Part shown: positions 1-7,189 of the stretch, piece after piece
How positions within the stretch are numbered: the first letter of the stretch is position 1
How the letters are laid out: the number at the start of each line of letters is the position of its first letter
Virus record (IMG/VR): IMGVR_UViG_3300044846_005188
Location: 1-38,890 of that record
Length of the DNA: 38,890 nt
Source of the DNA: a virus
Reading direction: 5' to 3' (one strand)
The notes under the pieces: generated by a model
Database searches by the model: none
Seen by the model: only the letters and a program-made list of their open reading frames with translations
What the model was told of the DNA's origin: nothing
Position numbers and translations under genes: made by a program

Positions 1-127
1 CACCCTCGATCGCCTGCGTCCCCGGCGTCCCCGCCAGCCCCTGCCGGCTTCGCGGCACCACCCCGCCCTTGTTCTCCCGCACCATCCCCACCAGCGAACT
101 CGCCTTGATCCCCTGCTTCGTGAACCC
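1..127. repeat. Terminal repeat, left copy (circular contig join)
   Basis: These 127 bases are identical to 38764-38890. They lie inside the portal gene and its frame continues through the join, so the genome is circular and this stretch is present once in nature. The exact length of 127 matches a common assembler k-mer size (inference). A true terminal redundancy is the alternative. Confidence 0.95.
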
Positions 128-865
128 ATTCACCTCCATCAGATCCAGCCCATGATTCACCCCATGCGCCAGCGGCGGCACCGGCCGCTCATGACCGCAC
201 GAATCAAACTCCCCCGCGAAAATCACATTCCGCGCATCCACCACCTCCACCTTTCCCGTCCGCGCATCCCGCAGCCCATAAGCCAACTTCCTTCCCCTGG
301 AGAAAAACACCCCATCCTTCCACCCCGGCCCCGCACTCTTCGGATTCTGCAAATCCTGCGTCTCATAAAACGCAAACTGCGCCGCTCCTCCCTTCGTCTC
401 CGTCAGCACCGTGATATGTTCCCCATCCTTCAAGCACGCCCGGGAAATCATCCCCTGCGCCGTCGCATGATTGAACTTCCCACAAAAATCGAACACCTCC
501 CGCGTCCCCGCGTAATCCGCAAAATACGCCTCCGCCTCCTTATTCCACTCCGCATCCCCCGTATCCGCCTGCGGCTGCTCCCACCCGATGAAATCCGCCC
601 CGTTTCCCACGAAACTCCGGAAAACCCCCGTGTTCGCATACAAACTCCGGATCTTCCGCTGCGTCTCATACCGGCTCCACGAATCCATCTCCGTCCTCGT
701 GTCCATGTCTGGCCACCAGACCTCACCCCTCGCCCCCGAGCTATTCGCCGCGTGGAAACCCGAGAAACCGCCAAACAGCGCCCCCATCGTCAGATCACCC
801 ACGACCTGCTCCCGCACCACCGGCATCGCCGGCAAAGCACCACTCACACCTTCAGGATTCTCCAT
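1..865 (-). CDS. Portal protein, N-terminal part (continues at the right end of the window)
   Basis: This is the first 288 codons of a lambda-type (gpB-like) portal, which forms the ring at the capsid vertex through which DNA is packaged and to which the neck attaches. The start ATG at 865 gives MENPEGVSGALPAMP. The frame runs to base 1 and joins 38763-38123, giving about 501 aa, close to lambda gpB (533 aa). Family-like stretches are DMDTRTEMDSWSRYETQRKI and, later, GNGADFIGWE. The start overlaps the end of the gpW-like gene by 14 nt, so translation is probably coupled. Order terminase, connector, portal, protease is the lambda order. The start could also be one of the later in-frame ATGs, but 865 keeps the whole N-terminal domain. 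Confidence 0.9.
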   Translation of the reverse strand, partial: MENPEGVSGALPAMPVVREQVVGDLTMGALFGGFSGFHAANSSGARGEVWWPDMDTRTEMDSWSRYETQRKIRSLYANTGVFRSFVGNGADFIGWEQPQADTGDAEWNKEAEAYFADYAGTREVFDFCGKFNHATAQGMISRACLKDGEHITVLTETKGGAAQFAFYETQDLQNPKSAGPGWKDGVFFSRGRKLAYGLRDARTGKVEVVDARNVIFAGEFDSCGHERPVPPLAHGVNHGLDLMEVNGFTKQGIKASSLVGMVRENKGGVVPRSRQGLAGTPGTQAIEG

Positions 866-1157
866 ATCGCCCGTTGAATTTCACGTGTTCCACATTCCCA
901 TGCGCCGCCGGCGTCCCCGCCGCCTCCGCATCCAGCTCCTTCAGCCTTGCCTCAAAAATATCCATCCACGCCGCAAAGTCCTCCCGCGTCACCACCACCT
1001 GCGCCTGGCTTGATTCCCCCTCATTCGACTTCCCCACAATGATCACCTTCCGCTCCGTCGTCGTCCAATCCACCTCCAGGATTTTCCGATACGCATCATC
1101 CACCTGCTCCCGCGTCCAATAACGACGGATCGCCGCCAGCCTTCGCTCATCAACCAT
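852..1157 (-). CDS. gpW-like head-tail connector
   Basis: A 101-aa protein between the large terminase and the portal, the place occupied in lambda by gpW, which joins the DNA-filled head to the tail. The N-terminus (MVDERRLAAIRRYWTREQVDDAYRKI) is helical with a YRKILEVDWTTTERKVII strand pair, compatible with the short helix-hairpin fold of gpW, though the protein is longer than lambda gpW (68 aa). The C-terminal third is Ala and Glu rich (FEARLKELDAEAAG). Its start is preceded by the repeated TTTTGACAC plus G-rich leader at 1172-1181. Assignment rests mostly on gene order. Confidence 0.6.
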   Translation of the reverse strand: MVDERRLAAIRRYWTREQVDDAYRKILEVDWTTTERKVIIVGKSNEGESSQAQVVVTREDFAAWMDIFEARLKELDAEAAGTPAAHGNVEHVKFNGRYGES

Positions 1158-1182
1158 CGTGCCAGCCCCCGGGTGTCAAAAC

Positions 1183-2952
1183 TCACGCCGCCTTGTCACC
1201 CCCCCGCTTCATCGGTGCCATCACCCGCCACAACGCCAGCGCATACTTCACACAATCCCAGAAATCATTCGGCCCCTTCACCTTCCACTTCCAAATCTCC
1301 CGACCCAGCTTGTTCTTCTGCCGCTCCGGAACCTCATTCGTCAGCTCGTCCACAAAATCCTCATCCATATCCACATCCTCCGGGAAAATCAGCCGCGGCG
1401 CTCCCGTCTTCTTCCGCTTCTCATTGTCCCGGATCATCCCCAGCAAGTCCCACTTGAACCCGTCATCGTCCACGTGATACGTCAAAATCCACTCCCCATC
1501 GATCCACTGCTCACTCGTCCCCACCGTCTGCTTCACCTGGATTCCCCCCCGCCCCTTCACCGGCCACCACACCGGGCAATGATCCAGGCAACCCCGCCGC
1601 ACATCATGCGCCCGGTGCCCTTCGTCACAAAACCCCGCCTCCACCAACAAATTCTCCCCATCCGGCCCCACCACCGGCTCATACGCCCACTCCATCGCCT
1701 CAGATAAAACCAGCGTCGCCTTCCAATCGATCACATAAATGTTCCCCTTCTCGTCCACCCCGAACTTCACCGTCTTCTGCACATCCCCCTGAATGTCGAT
1801 CGTCTGCCCCAAAAACACCGGCACCACCGGACACGTCCCCCGCTTATGCCCGCCCCGCATCGCCAGAATATCATCCGCCTTCAACTCCCGCCCGCTCCGC
1901 TCATACTGCTCCCCGCGCCGGCCACGCATGAAACGCTCCACCAACGTCATATCCCCCTGCGCCTCGATCCACTCACACGCCAACTCCCCGAAACTCACGA
2001 ATGGCGAGTAAGCATCCCAGATATGCAGTGACCGGATCCCCGGCGCCGCCTTCGGATTCGTCGCCACCGCCTCATACTCCAGCAGCGCCTTCCGCTTGTC
2101 CCCATCCAACAACCGCCCCCCGCACAACTCACACTTGAAATACGCCTCCCGCCGCACCTTCTCCAAATCATACCCCCCAGCCAGATCCTTGAACTCCTTC
2201 GTCCCAAACACCAAATTCCCCCACTTCAGCGCCTGCTTGTGATTGCAACACGGAAACGGAATCCGCACCTCCTCCTGCGTCCCCCGCTTCCATTCCTTCG
2301 TGATTTGATCCGTATCCCCCGGCGTCGAAAACCCCACAATCTTCGCATTCTTCGGCCGCTTGCACCGCTCCCGCGCCAACGTCACCGTCGTCCCCTCCCC
2401 CTCGATATACGTGTGCTTGTCCAACTCATCCAAAATGAACAGCACGATCGACTTGTTAGCCCACGCCCCCTTCGAAAACGACCCCATCAGATAGACCGTC
2501 ATCCCCCGCAGAACATAAGTCAGATTCGACAAATCCTCCTCCTTCCCCCCCACCTCATCCAGCAGCCGGTTATCCAGAATCCACCGCTTCAGCCGGATCT
2601 TGCTGATCTTCCGCGCCTCATCCACCGAGTCGATCGCATACCCCACATTCCCCGGCCGGTGGACGATCATCCAACAAATCAGCACCAGCAGCGCCATCGT
2701 GAATCCCACCTGGGAACTCTTCTTGATCCAGAACTCCCCCTTCCCCGGCTGCCGCGCCCACCGCAAAACCTCCCGCACATACGGCGTGATCGCCGTCGAA
2801 TAGAACATCCCCGCCATCTCCTCATTCTCCGCCCCCGGAATCCGCAACGTCCGCTCCGCCCACTCCCACACCTCCTCATCCGGCGCCGGAGCATACACCC
2901 CCCGCAGCACCCCCGCCACCCACGCCCGCACCACCGCCCTATCGAACTTCAC
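1183..2952 (-). CDS. Terminase large subunit, gpA-like
   Basis: A 589-aa DNA-packaging motor of the lambda gpA family. The ATPase half has a Walker-A-like KKSSQVGFT (about residue 77) in the variant form used by gpA, where the P-loop is SARVGYS, and Walker B VLFILDELD (about 170). A zinc-finger-like CCNHK...CELCGG sits near residues 235-280. The nuclease half shows GQTIDIQ (about 386), FCDEGHRAHDV (about 455) and the terminal NDFWDCVKYAL. The GTG start overlaps the small-subunit stop as GTGA. Terminases of this family usually cut at cos sites, so a cos packaging mode is likely (inference); no cos site was identified. Confidence 0.93.
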   Translation of the reverse strand: MKFDRAVVRAWVAGVLRGVYAPAPDEEVWEWAERTLRIPGAENEEMAGMFYSTAITPYVREVLRWARQPGKGEFWIKKSSQVGFTMALLVLICWMIVHRPGNVGYAIDSVDEARKISKIRLKRWILDNRLLDEVGGKEEDLSNLTYVLRGMTVYLMGSFSKGAWANKSIVLFILDELDKHTYIEGEGTTVTLARERCKRPKNAKIVGFSTPGDTDQITKEWKRGTQEEVRIPFPCCNHKQALKWGNLVFGTKEFKDLAGGYDLEKVRREAYFKCELCGGRLLDGDKRKALLEYEAVATNPKAAPGIRSLHIWDAYSPFVSFGELACEWIEAQGDMTLVERFMRGRRGEQYERSGRELKADDILAMRGGHKRGTCPVVPVFLGQTIDIQGDVQKTVKFGVDEKGNIYVIDWKATLVLSEAMEWAYEPVVGPDGENLLVEAGFCDEGHRAHDVRRGCLDHCPVWWPVKGRGGIQVKQTVGTSEQWIDGEWILTYHVDDDGFKWDLLGMIRDNEKRKKTGAPRLIFPEDVDMDEDFVDELTNEVPERQKNKLGREIWKWKVKGPNDFWDCVKYALALWRVMAPMKRGGDKAA

Positions 2953-3602
2953 CGCAGCACCTCCTCCTGAAGCCTGGCAAACATCTCATCGCAGCTCTTA
3001 TTCCACTGCCCCTCCAACAGCGCCGACGGCGCCAACCCCAAAATCCCGCACATCGTCTGAAACATCAGCCGCACCTCCCGCTCGATCGGCCCGTGAAACT
3101 CAACAATCGCCTGCTCCACCATCCCCTTCGGCAACAACTTCCCCCCCTTCTCCAACTCCTCCCGGATCTTCGTCTGCATCGCGCTCATCCGCGCAATCGT
3201 GTCCAGCCACGGCTTCGTCCCACCCGGCTTCCCCGCCTCCGCATGCAACGTCAGCTCCATCTTCTCCATCCGCTCCAACGCCCCCGCCAATCCCAACTCC
3301 CCCACCGCCACCTCCGCCACCGGCACCACTTCCAACGGCTCCGGCACCACAACACCCGCCACCCGTTCCTTCACCACCGCCCCCGCGATCCCCGCCGGCA
3401 ACACCTGCGTCATCCACCGCGCCCACCACACCCGCAACTCCTCCGGATCATCAAGCGGACAAGCCTCCCCCACCTCCACCCCCCGCGCCCGCCACCGCTT
3501 CAGCGTCCGCAAATTCTTCCCATACACCCCCTCATACTCCTTCAACGGCCGCCGCAAACCCGTCAGCCGCACCCCCTCCCCCGCCTCAGCCTCAGCACTC
3601 AC
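2949..3602 (-). CDS. Terminase small subunit candidate
   Basis: A 217-aa protein directly upstream of the large terminase and overlapping its GTG start by 4 nt. The N-terminus has a probable winged-helix or HTH element (LKEYEGVYGKNLRTLKRWRARGV), as in DNA-recognition subunits such as lambda Nu1. The middle is a hydrophobic Val and Glu rich linker. The C-terminal half is helical with ERMEKMELTLHAEAGKPGG and a final segment that would contact the large subunit. The GTG start at 3602 encodes MSAEAEAGEG and is preceded by TTTGACAC and a G-rich run (3603-3622), the same leader type as other late genes. It is the first gene of the late operon. Confidence 0.75.
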   Translation of the reverse strand: MSAEAEAGEGVRLTGLRRPLKEYEGVYGKNLRTLKRWRARGVEVGEACPLDDPEELRVWWARWMTQVLPAGIAGAVVKERVAGVVVPEPLEVVPVAEVAVGELGLAGALERMEKMELTLHAEAGKPGGTKPWLDTIARMSAMQTKIREELEKGGKLLPKGMVEQAIVEFHGPIEREVRLMFQTMCGILGLAPSALLEGQWNKSCDEMFARLQEEVLR

Positions 3603-3691
3603 CCCCCTCCCCCGGTGTCAAAGTGACAAGTGACAAAAAAAAAGTGACACCCCCGCCCGCCTTTTGGCTGCAAGACTTTCGACCCCGCACT

Positions 3692-3714
3692 AAGGAAGCC
3701 TTAAAAGATTCCTT
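3692..3714. promoter_or_regulatory. 23-bp palindromic operator candidate
   Basis: Inverted repeat with outer arms AAGGAA and TTCCTT and inner arms CTT and AAG around an AT centre. It lies 90 bp upstream of the small terminase gene. It is the most symmetrical sequence in the divergent region and could bind a late-gene activator or repressor. As RNA it would also fold into a weak hairpin. Confidence 0.45.
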
Positions 3715-3832
3715 CCCCCCCCCTACCCCCTCAATCCTCGCCCTTTCGTCACCCGCCTGCGGAGGTTGCGAGGGTGTGTCACTCCCTCCGCTGCTGTAAT
3801 AGAAAAACGTCCCCTTTTCTAAATTCTAAAGA

Positions 3833-3863
3833 AAACCCCTGAAACCCCTGTAACCCCTGAAAA
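3833..3863. repeat. 9-bp tandem repeat (AACCCCTG units)
   Basis: Three copies of AACCCCTG at 3834, 3843 and 3852, exactly 9 bp apart and flanked by A-rich sequence. They could be iterons for replication initiation or one of the 9-bp short tandem repeat families seen elsewhere in this genome. No initiator gene lies beside them. Confidence 0.6.
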
Positions 3864-4189
3864 AACGCCCACTGGCAAAGGATGCAGCTTGCAAGGGTCA
3901 AGCCATCCAGCGGAGGTCACCACCGCCACCGCCCGCCGTGGATCATTCGGGATAGCCGCGCCGCTGCCGGGATGCAGAGGTTTCCGCCGCTTGCGAAATC
4001 AAAAACAGGGGGTCCGGGGGAGGTCGAGCGGAGGTCGAAATCGTGCGGGCTATCGCCCGGGGAAGGGCGGCCGCGGCCGCGCTGGCGCCCACCCCAGCCG
4101 GCAACCTGGCGCAACCCTCATCCCTCATCCGCGCCCCCTCTCACGCCCACAAAACAAGGGGCTTTTCTACCTCATCAAAATAATGCGGA

Positions 4190-4224
4190 AAATGTTTGAC
4201 GGCATCCCCACCCCATGCAATTCT
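4190..4224 (+). promoter_or_regulatory. Shared leader element, copy 1 (upstream of the DUF932 gene)
   Basis: The sequence ATGTTTGACGGCA, then a C-rich stretch and ATGC, is nearly repeated at 6144-6171, each time 70-105 bp upstream of a plus-strand gene. The core GGCAT-N9-ATGC (4201-4218) is an inverted repeat; a perfect copy is at 7671-7689. Differences between the two leaders are not synonymous in the shared open frame, so conservation is at DNA or RNA level. Operator, RNA hairpin or processing site are all possible. Confidence 0.5.
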
Positions 4225-4293
4225 CCCCCCGTCGTCACCAATGACGCCCCGCCGCGGCGGACCCGCGGACCTCATACCAACAGAAAACACACC

Positions 4294-5193
4294 ATGAACA
4301 TCAGCGACCTCATCGCCCTCAATAGCCGCACCCGCACCAGCATTCCCCGCTTCAGCCGCTCCAACGGCGCCGCAAGCTACACCAGCCGCACCGGCCCGAT
4401 CCCCACCGATCACCTCCGCAGCATCGCCCCCTCCATCTTCGCCGCGGACGCCCACACCAGCAGATCCGACAAATACACCTACATTCCCACCAGCGAAATC
4501 CTCACCCGCCTCCAGGCGGAAGGCTTCCAGCCCTACTCCGTTGCCCAGGGCGGATCCCGCGACGAATCCAAGCGCGGATTCACCAAGCACCTCCTCCGCC
4601 TCCGCCACGAAAGCCAGGCCTTGCAAGTCGGTGCAACCCACAACGAAATCGTGCTTCTCAACTCCCACGACGGCACAAGCTCATATCGCCTCATGGCCGG
4701 AGTCTTCCGCCTGGTCTGTCAGAATGGGATGGTGGTTGCGGATTCGCTCCTCGAGGATATCCGGATCCCCCACAAAGGCGACATCGCCGGCCAAGTCCTC
4801 GACGGTTGTATCTCCATCCTCGACCAGCTCCCCCGCGTCTCCGAATCCGTCCGCGAAATGGAAGCCATCCGCCTATCCTCAGCGGAAGAAAACATCTTCG
4901 CCCGCGCCGCATTGATCGCCCGCTATGACGACGCCGCCGCCGCCCCCATCCAAGCCACCGACATCATCCGCCCCCGTCGCCGCGAAGACTCAGAAAACAC
5001 CCTCTGGCAAACCCTCAACCGCGCACAAGAAAACCTGATTCGCGGCGGCGTCTCCTACGTCCAGCGCGACGCAAACGGCCGCCGCATCGCCCGCCGCGAA
5101 ACCCGCCCCATCCAAGGCATCGACCAAAACACCACCCTCAACCGCGCCCTTTGGACGCTGGCCGAAGAAATGCGCGCATTGAAAACCGCCTGA
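4294..5193 (+). CDS. DUF932 family phage/plasmid protein
   Basis: A 299-aa protein with the typical DUF932 core: LLNSHDGTSSYRLMAGVFRLVCQNGMVVAD at about residues 128-157 (given here in two parts: LLNSHDGTSSYRLM and AGVFRLVCQNGMVVAD). The molecular function of the family is unknown; members are common in phages and conjugative plasmids. The C-terminal 100 residues are helical and charged. The ATG at 4294 follows ACCAACAGAAAACACACC; an upstream in-frame extension to 3889 exists but looks non-coding. It heads a rightward operon. Codons are strongly C-ending, opposite to the G-ending codons of minus-strand genes. Confidence 0.85.
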   Translation: MNISDLIALNSRTRTSIPRFSRSNGAASYTSRTGPIPTDHLRSIAPSIFAADAHTSRSDKYTYIPTSEILTRLQAEGFQPYSVAQGGSRDESKRGFTKHLLRLRHESQALQVGATHNEIVLLNSHDGTSSYRLMAGVFRLVCQNGMVVADSLLEDIRIPHKGDIAGQVLDGCISILDQLPRVSESVREMEAIRLSSAEENIFARAALIARYDDAAAAPIQATDIIRPRRREDSENTLWQTLNRAQENLIRGGVSYVQRDANGRRIARRETRPIQGIDQNTTLNRALWTLAEEMRALKTA

Positions 5194-5207
5194 AAACCCC
5201 AACCCCA

Positions 5208-5232
5208 GCGGCCGGGTCCGATCCCCGGCCGC
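5208..5232 (+). terminator. Strong hairpin after the DUF932 gene
   Basis: A perfect 9-bp stem, GCGGCCGGG with CCCGGCCGC, around a 7-nt loop, 15 bases after the DUF932 stop. There is no T-run, so it is more likely an attenuator or mRNA-stability hairpin than a complete terminator. Confidence 0.55.
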
Positions 5233-5258
5233 CCTCACCCCTCACCACCTTCCACACC

Positions 5259-5636
5259 ATGAAACACGCCCGCACACAGCGCAAACGCCGCCAGTCTGCA
5301 CTGGATGAAATCCTCTCTCTTCCCGACTATCAAAACGCCCTTGCCACATCAAAACGCATCGCCCACGAAAAAGACATTGCCACTCTCTCCCACCTCATCA
5401 CTCGCCTTGACGGCCGCCGCCCCCACAAACTCCCACCCCGCTGTCAACGCTTCCACTCCACCATTTACCGTGATCCGATTGATCTAGTCTCTCGTTACCT
5501 CCGCCGCTTCACATGCGGCCCTTGGCACCGCGGCGGATCTCACGTTGCACGTTTCCACGGCGGCCCCGGCATTGGCTTTCGCAACTTCCGAAACGATCGC
5601 CGCATTTCCTACCAACCCATTCCGATCCGCCACTAA
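5259..5636 (+). CDS. Small basic protein, function unknown
   Basis: A 125-aa, strongly basic protein (MKHARTQRKRRQSALDEI...). The start at 5259 comes after TTCCACACC, 26 bases beyond a hairpin. The N-terminal third is an Arg/Lys helix, the middle (LSHLITRLDGRRPHKLPPR) is also basic, and the C-terminus is rich in Gly, Arg and His. Such a protein could bind nucleic acid, but no domain was recognised. It lies between DUF932 and two further small genes in the rightward operon. Confidence 0.55.
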   Translation: MKHARTQRKRRQSALDEILSLPDYQNALATSKRIAHEKDIATLSHLITRLDGRRPHKLPPRCQRFHSTIYRDPIDLVSRYLRRFTCGPWHRGGSHVARFHGGPGIGFRNFRNDRRISYQPIPIRH

Positions 5637-5649
5637 CCACCCCCACCCC

Positions 5650-5913
5650 ATGACTCCCTGGACACCCGACACCGCCAAACACCGCACCGCCGCCTCCATC
5701 CATGCCGTCGATCCCGCCCGCCAGCGCATCGCCGTCTATGACGACGAACACCCCGGCCACCTCTCCCTTTACCTCACCGACGGGGAAAACCAATGGCCAA
5801 TCCGCACCATATCTTTGCACGACGCCGCCCGCGCATGGGAAACCCTCAAATCATGGGCAAGCACCGCCCCCCTCATCGATCACCGCCAAACCATCACCCC
5901 CGCTCTCCCATGA
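5650..5913 (+). CDS. Small protein, function unknown
   Basis: An 87-aa protein (MTPWTPDTAKHRTAASIHAV...). It has alternating strand-like segments (QRIAVYDDE, LSLYLTDGE) followed by a helix (LHDAARAWETLKSW), suggesting a compact alpha/beta fold. The stop overlaps the start of the next gene as ATGA at 5910. No family was recognised. Confidence 0.6.
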   Translation: MTPWTPDTAKHRTAASIHAVDPARQRIAVYDDEHPGHLSLYLTDGENQWPIRTISLHDAARAWETLKSWASTAPLIDHRQTITPALP

Positions 5914-6467
5914 AATCCCCGCCCCCCCTTCACCTCCGCATCCTCCAATCTGCCGGCATCGATCCCGCCACCGTCACCCGTGGCCACCGTCGCCGCCACA
6001 TCGCCATACCCCCAAACATGGCCGCCCGCTACACCGCCGGAGAGTCCGCCGCCTGGAACCACTCCCCTCTTGCCGGCGCCCTATGGGAAGCCGGCACCCG
6101 CTCCGCCCGTGCCATCCTCCTATCCGAAAACGCCTGCAAAAATATGTTTGACGGCAAGCCCACCCTATGCCAACTTCCCCCCGTCACCACCGACACCCGC
6201 CCCGGCGGAACCGGGAACCTCAAACCAAATCAGAAAATGAAACAATACCTCGCAGAGCTAAACGACGGCGGAAAATCAGCATCATTCGACACCATGGAGG
6301 ACGCGCTAGCTTACATAGCGAAGAACTTTCAGACCGAAGCCAATGACCTCGGAACATGGGAAGACGAAGACGGCCGCACACTGCTTTGGATGACTCAGGA
6401 AGATGCAGACGAGGCCGAAGACAATTCAGACGTGATCGCCACCATCACAGAAAACGATCAAGACTGA
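5910..6467 (+). CDS. Hypothetical protein with an alternative internal start at 6238
   Basis: One open frame of 185 codons begins at the ATGA overlap at 5910. It may be two proteins. The first 75 codons (MKSPPPLHLRILQSAGIDPAT...) are C-rich like the neighbours. The frame then crosses the shared leader element at 6144-6171. From the ATG at 6238 follows a 76-aa acidic protein (MKQYLAELNDGGKSASFDTM...TENDQD) with lower GC and balanced codon use. The leader copy upstream of 6238 is placed as the one upstream of the DUF932 start, so an independent start at 6238 is likely; read-through as a fusion cannot be excluded. The acidic part (many Asp and Glu, pI clearly low) could be a DNA-mimic or inhibitor-type protein, but this is only a composition argument. 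Confidence 0.55.
   Translation: MKSPPPLHLRILQSAGIDPATVTRGHRRRHIAIPPNMAARYTAGESAAWNHSPLAGALWEAGTRSARAILLSENACKNMFDGKPTLCQLPPVTTDTRPGGTGNLKPNQKMKQYLAELNDGGKSASFDTMEDALAYIAKNFQTEANDLGTWEDEDGRTLLWMTQEDADEAEDNSDVIATITENDQD
6144..6171 (+). promoter_or_regulatory. Shared leader element, copy 2
   Basis: ATGTTTGACGGCA is followed by a C-rich stretch and TATGCC. The arms GGCA and TGCC (6153-6171) form an inverted repeat like those at 4201 and 7671. It lies 67 bp upstream of the ATG at 6238 and inside the 5910 frame. Confidence 0.5.
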
Positions 6468-6502
6468 ATCCATCTAAAACACCACCCCACATCCCGCGCC
6501 GC

Positions 6503-6542
6503 GACGGCCCGAGGCTCCCCAGCCCCGGGCCGTCTTTTTTTT
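6503..6542 (+). terminator. Rho-independent terminator
   Basis: A perfect 9-bp stem, GACGGCCCG with CGGGCCGTC, around a 14-nt loop, followed at once by eight T. It lies 35 bases after the stop at 6467 and should end the DUF932 operon. Confidence 0.9.
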
Positions 6543-6564
6543 GCACCCACACCACACCCACCCC

Positions 6565-6765
6565 ATGCCAGACCCCACCACCCAGATCATCCTCCGCATC
6601 CCCCGCGCCACCAAAGGCCTATTCGTCGCCGCCGCCCGCCTCCACAATCTCACCCTTTTCGCCTGGATCCTCCACACCCTCACCACCGCCGCCCGCAGCC
6701 AGCTCCCGCCACATCACCCCGCCCTTCTCACGCCAGATCCACCACCTACCCCACCCACGCCATGA
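6565..6765 (+). CDS. Ribbon-helix-helix-like small protein
   Basis: A 66-aa protein whose first 40 residues fit the Arc/HicB-type ribbon-helix-helix pattern: a strand IILRIPRA, a helix KGLFVAAARLHN, then LTLFAWILHTLTTAA. Proteins of this fold bind DNA as dimers and often act as small repressors. The C-terminal 20 residues are Pro-rich and probably disordered. It starts just after the terminator at 6542, so it needs its own promoter or read-through. Its stop overlaps the next start (ATGA). Confidence 0.6.
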   Translation: MPDPTTQIILRIPRATKGLFVAAARLHNLTLFAWILHTLTTAARSQLPPHHPALLTPDPPPTPPTP

Positions 6766-7043
6766 CCCCACCCACCCCGCATCCCAAGCGCAACCCCACC
6801 ACCTTCTCCGCATCCCACAACCCCCGCGGCCTCCCCTGGACACCCGCCCACGATTCCCTCCTTGGCACTGCTACCGACACCGCCATTGCCCACGCCACCG
6901 GCCGCACCCGCGCCGCCGTCATCGCCCGCCGTCGCGCCCTAGCCATCCCCCCCGCCACCGGCCCCGGCCGCCCCCCAGGCAACCCCAAAACCCCCACCCC
7001 CAAAAACCCCCCCGGCCGCCCCCGAAAAACACCCACCGCCTAA
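6762..7043 (+). CDS. SANT/Myb-like small DNA-binding protein
   Basis: A 93-aa protein with the pattern WTPAHDSLLGTATDTAIAHATGRTRAAVIARRRAL (residues about 27-61, quoted in parts: WTPAHDSLLGT, TGRTRAAVIARRRAL). This resembles the short HTH motif W-x-x-x-x-D-x-LLGT...GR-x-x-x-AV-x-x-RRR-x-LGI known from many PVC-group proteins. The tail is Pro/Lys rich, ending in AT-hook-like GRPRK. It overlaps the preceding gene by 4 nt and is the last plus-strand gene before the convergent helicase gene. Confidence 0.6.
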   Translation: MTPPTPHPKRNPTTFSASHNPRGLPWTPAHDSLLGTATDTAIAHATGRTRAAVIARRRALAIPPATGPGRPPGNPKTPTPKNPPGRPRKTPTA

Positions 7044-7189
7044 CAAAACCACCACCCCTTTTCTAACCATTCCGCCAAACGGGCACACCCCTACAAACCC
7101 AAAACCCCCCCAAAAACACACCCCCCCACCCCCTCATACGCTTTTTTGGAAAAAAATCACCCCCCTCCAAACCTTCCCCTCCCCGCCTT

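Larger units (their letters stand above)
3603..4293. other. Divergent intergenic region between late and early operons
   Basis: About 690 bases with no convincing gene, lying between the leftward terminase genes and the rightward DUF932 operon. It holds GTGACA-type repeats (about 3615-3650), a 23-bp palindrome (3692-3714), a 9-bp tandem repeat (3833-3863), a small hairpin CGGGC-TATC-GCCCG near 4050, and the leader element shared with 6238 (4190-4224). One plus-strand frame stays open from 3889 because stop codons are rare in C-rich DNA; its composition and lack of family features argue against coding. Late and early promoters, and possibly the replication origin, are expected here, but no canonical -35/-10 pair was found. 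Confidence 0.7.

Noticed and set aside
152-877. Long Arg/Pro/His-rich plus-strand frame over the portal gene
   Set aside because: It is the antisense frame of the portal. Many similar frames exist opposite all minus-strand genes because the plus strand is C-rich and lacks stops.
3889-4293. In-frame extension of the DUF932 gene back to 3889
   Set aside because: It is C-rich with no domain. Stop codons are rare in this strand. The DUF932 core begins well after 4294, which has a reasonable start context.
7044-7189. Terminator between the convergent 7043 and 7190 genes
   Set aside because: Only a TTTTTTGG-AAAAAA stretch near 7142 was found, without a GC stem. Nothing convincing was seen in this C-rich gap.
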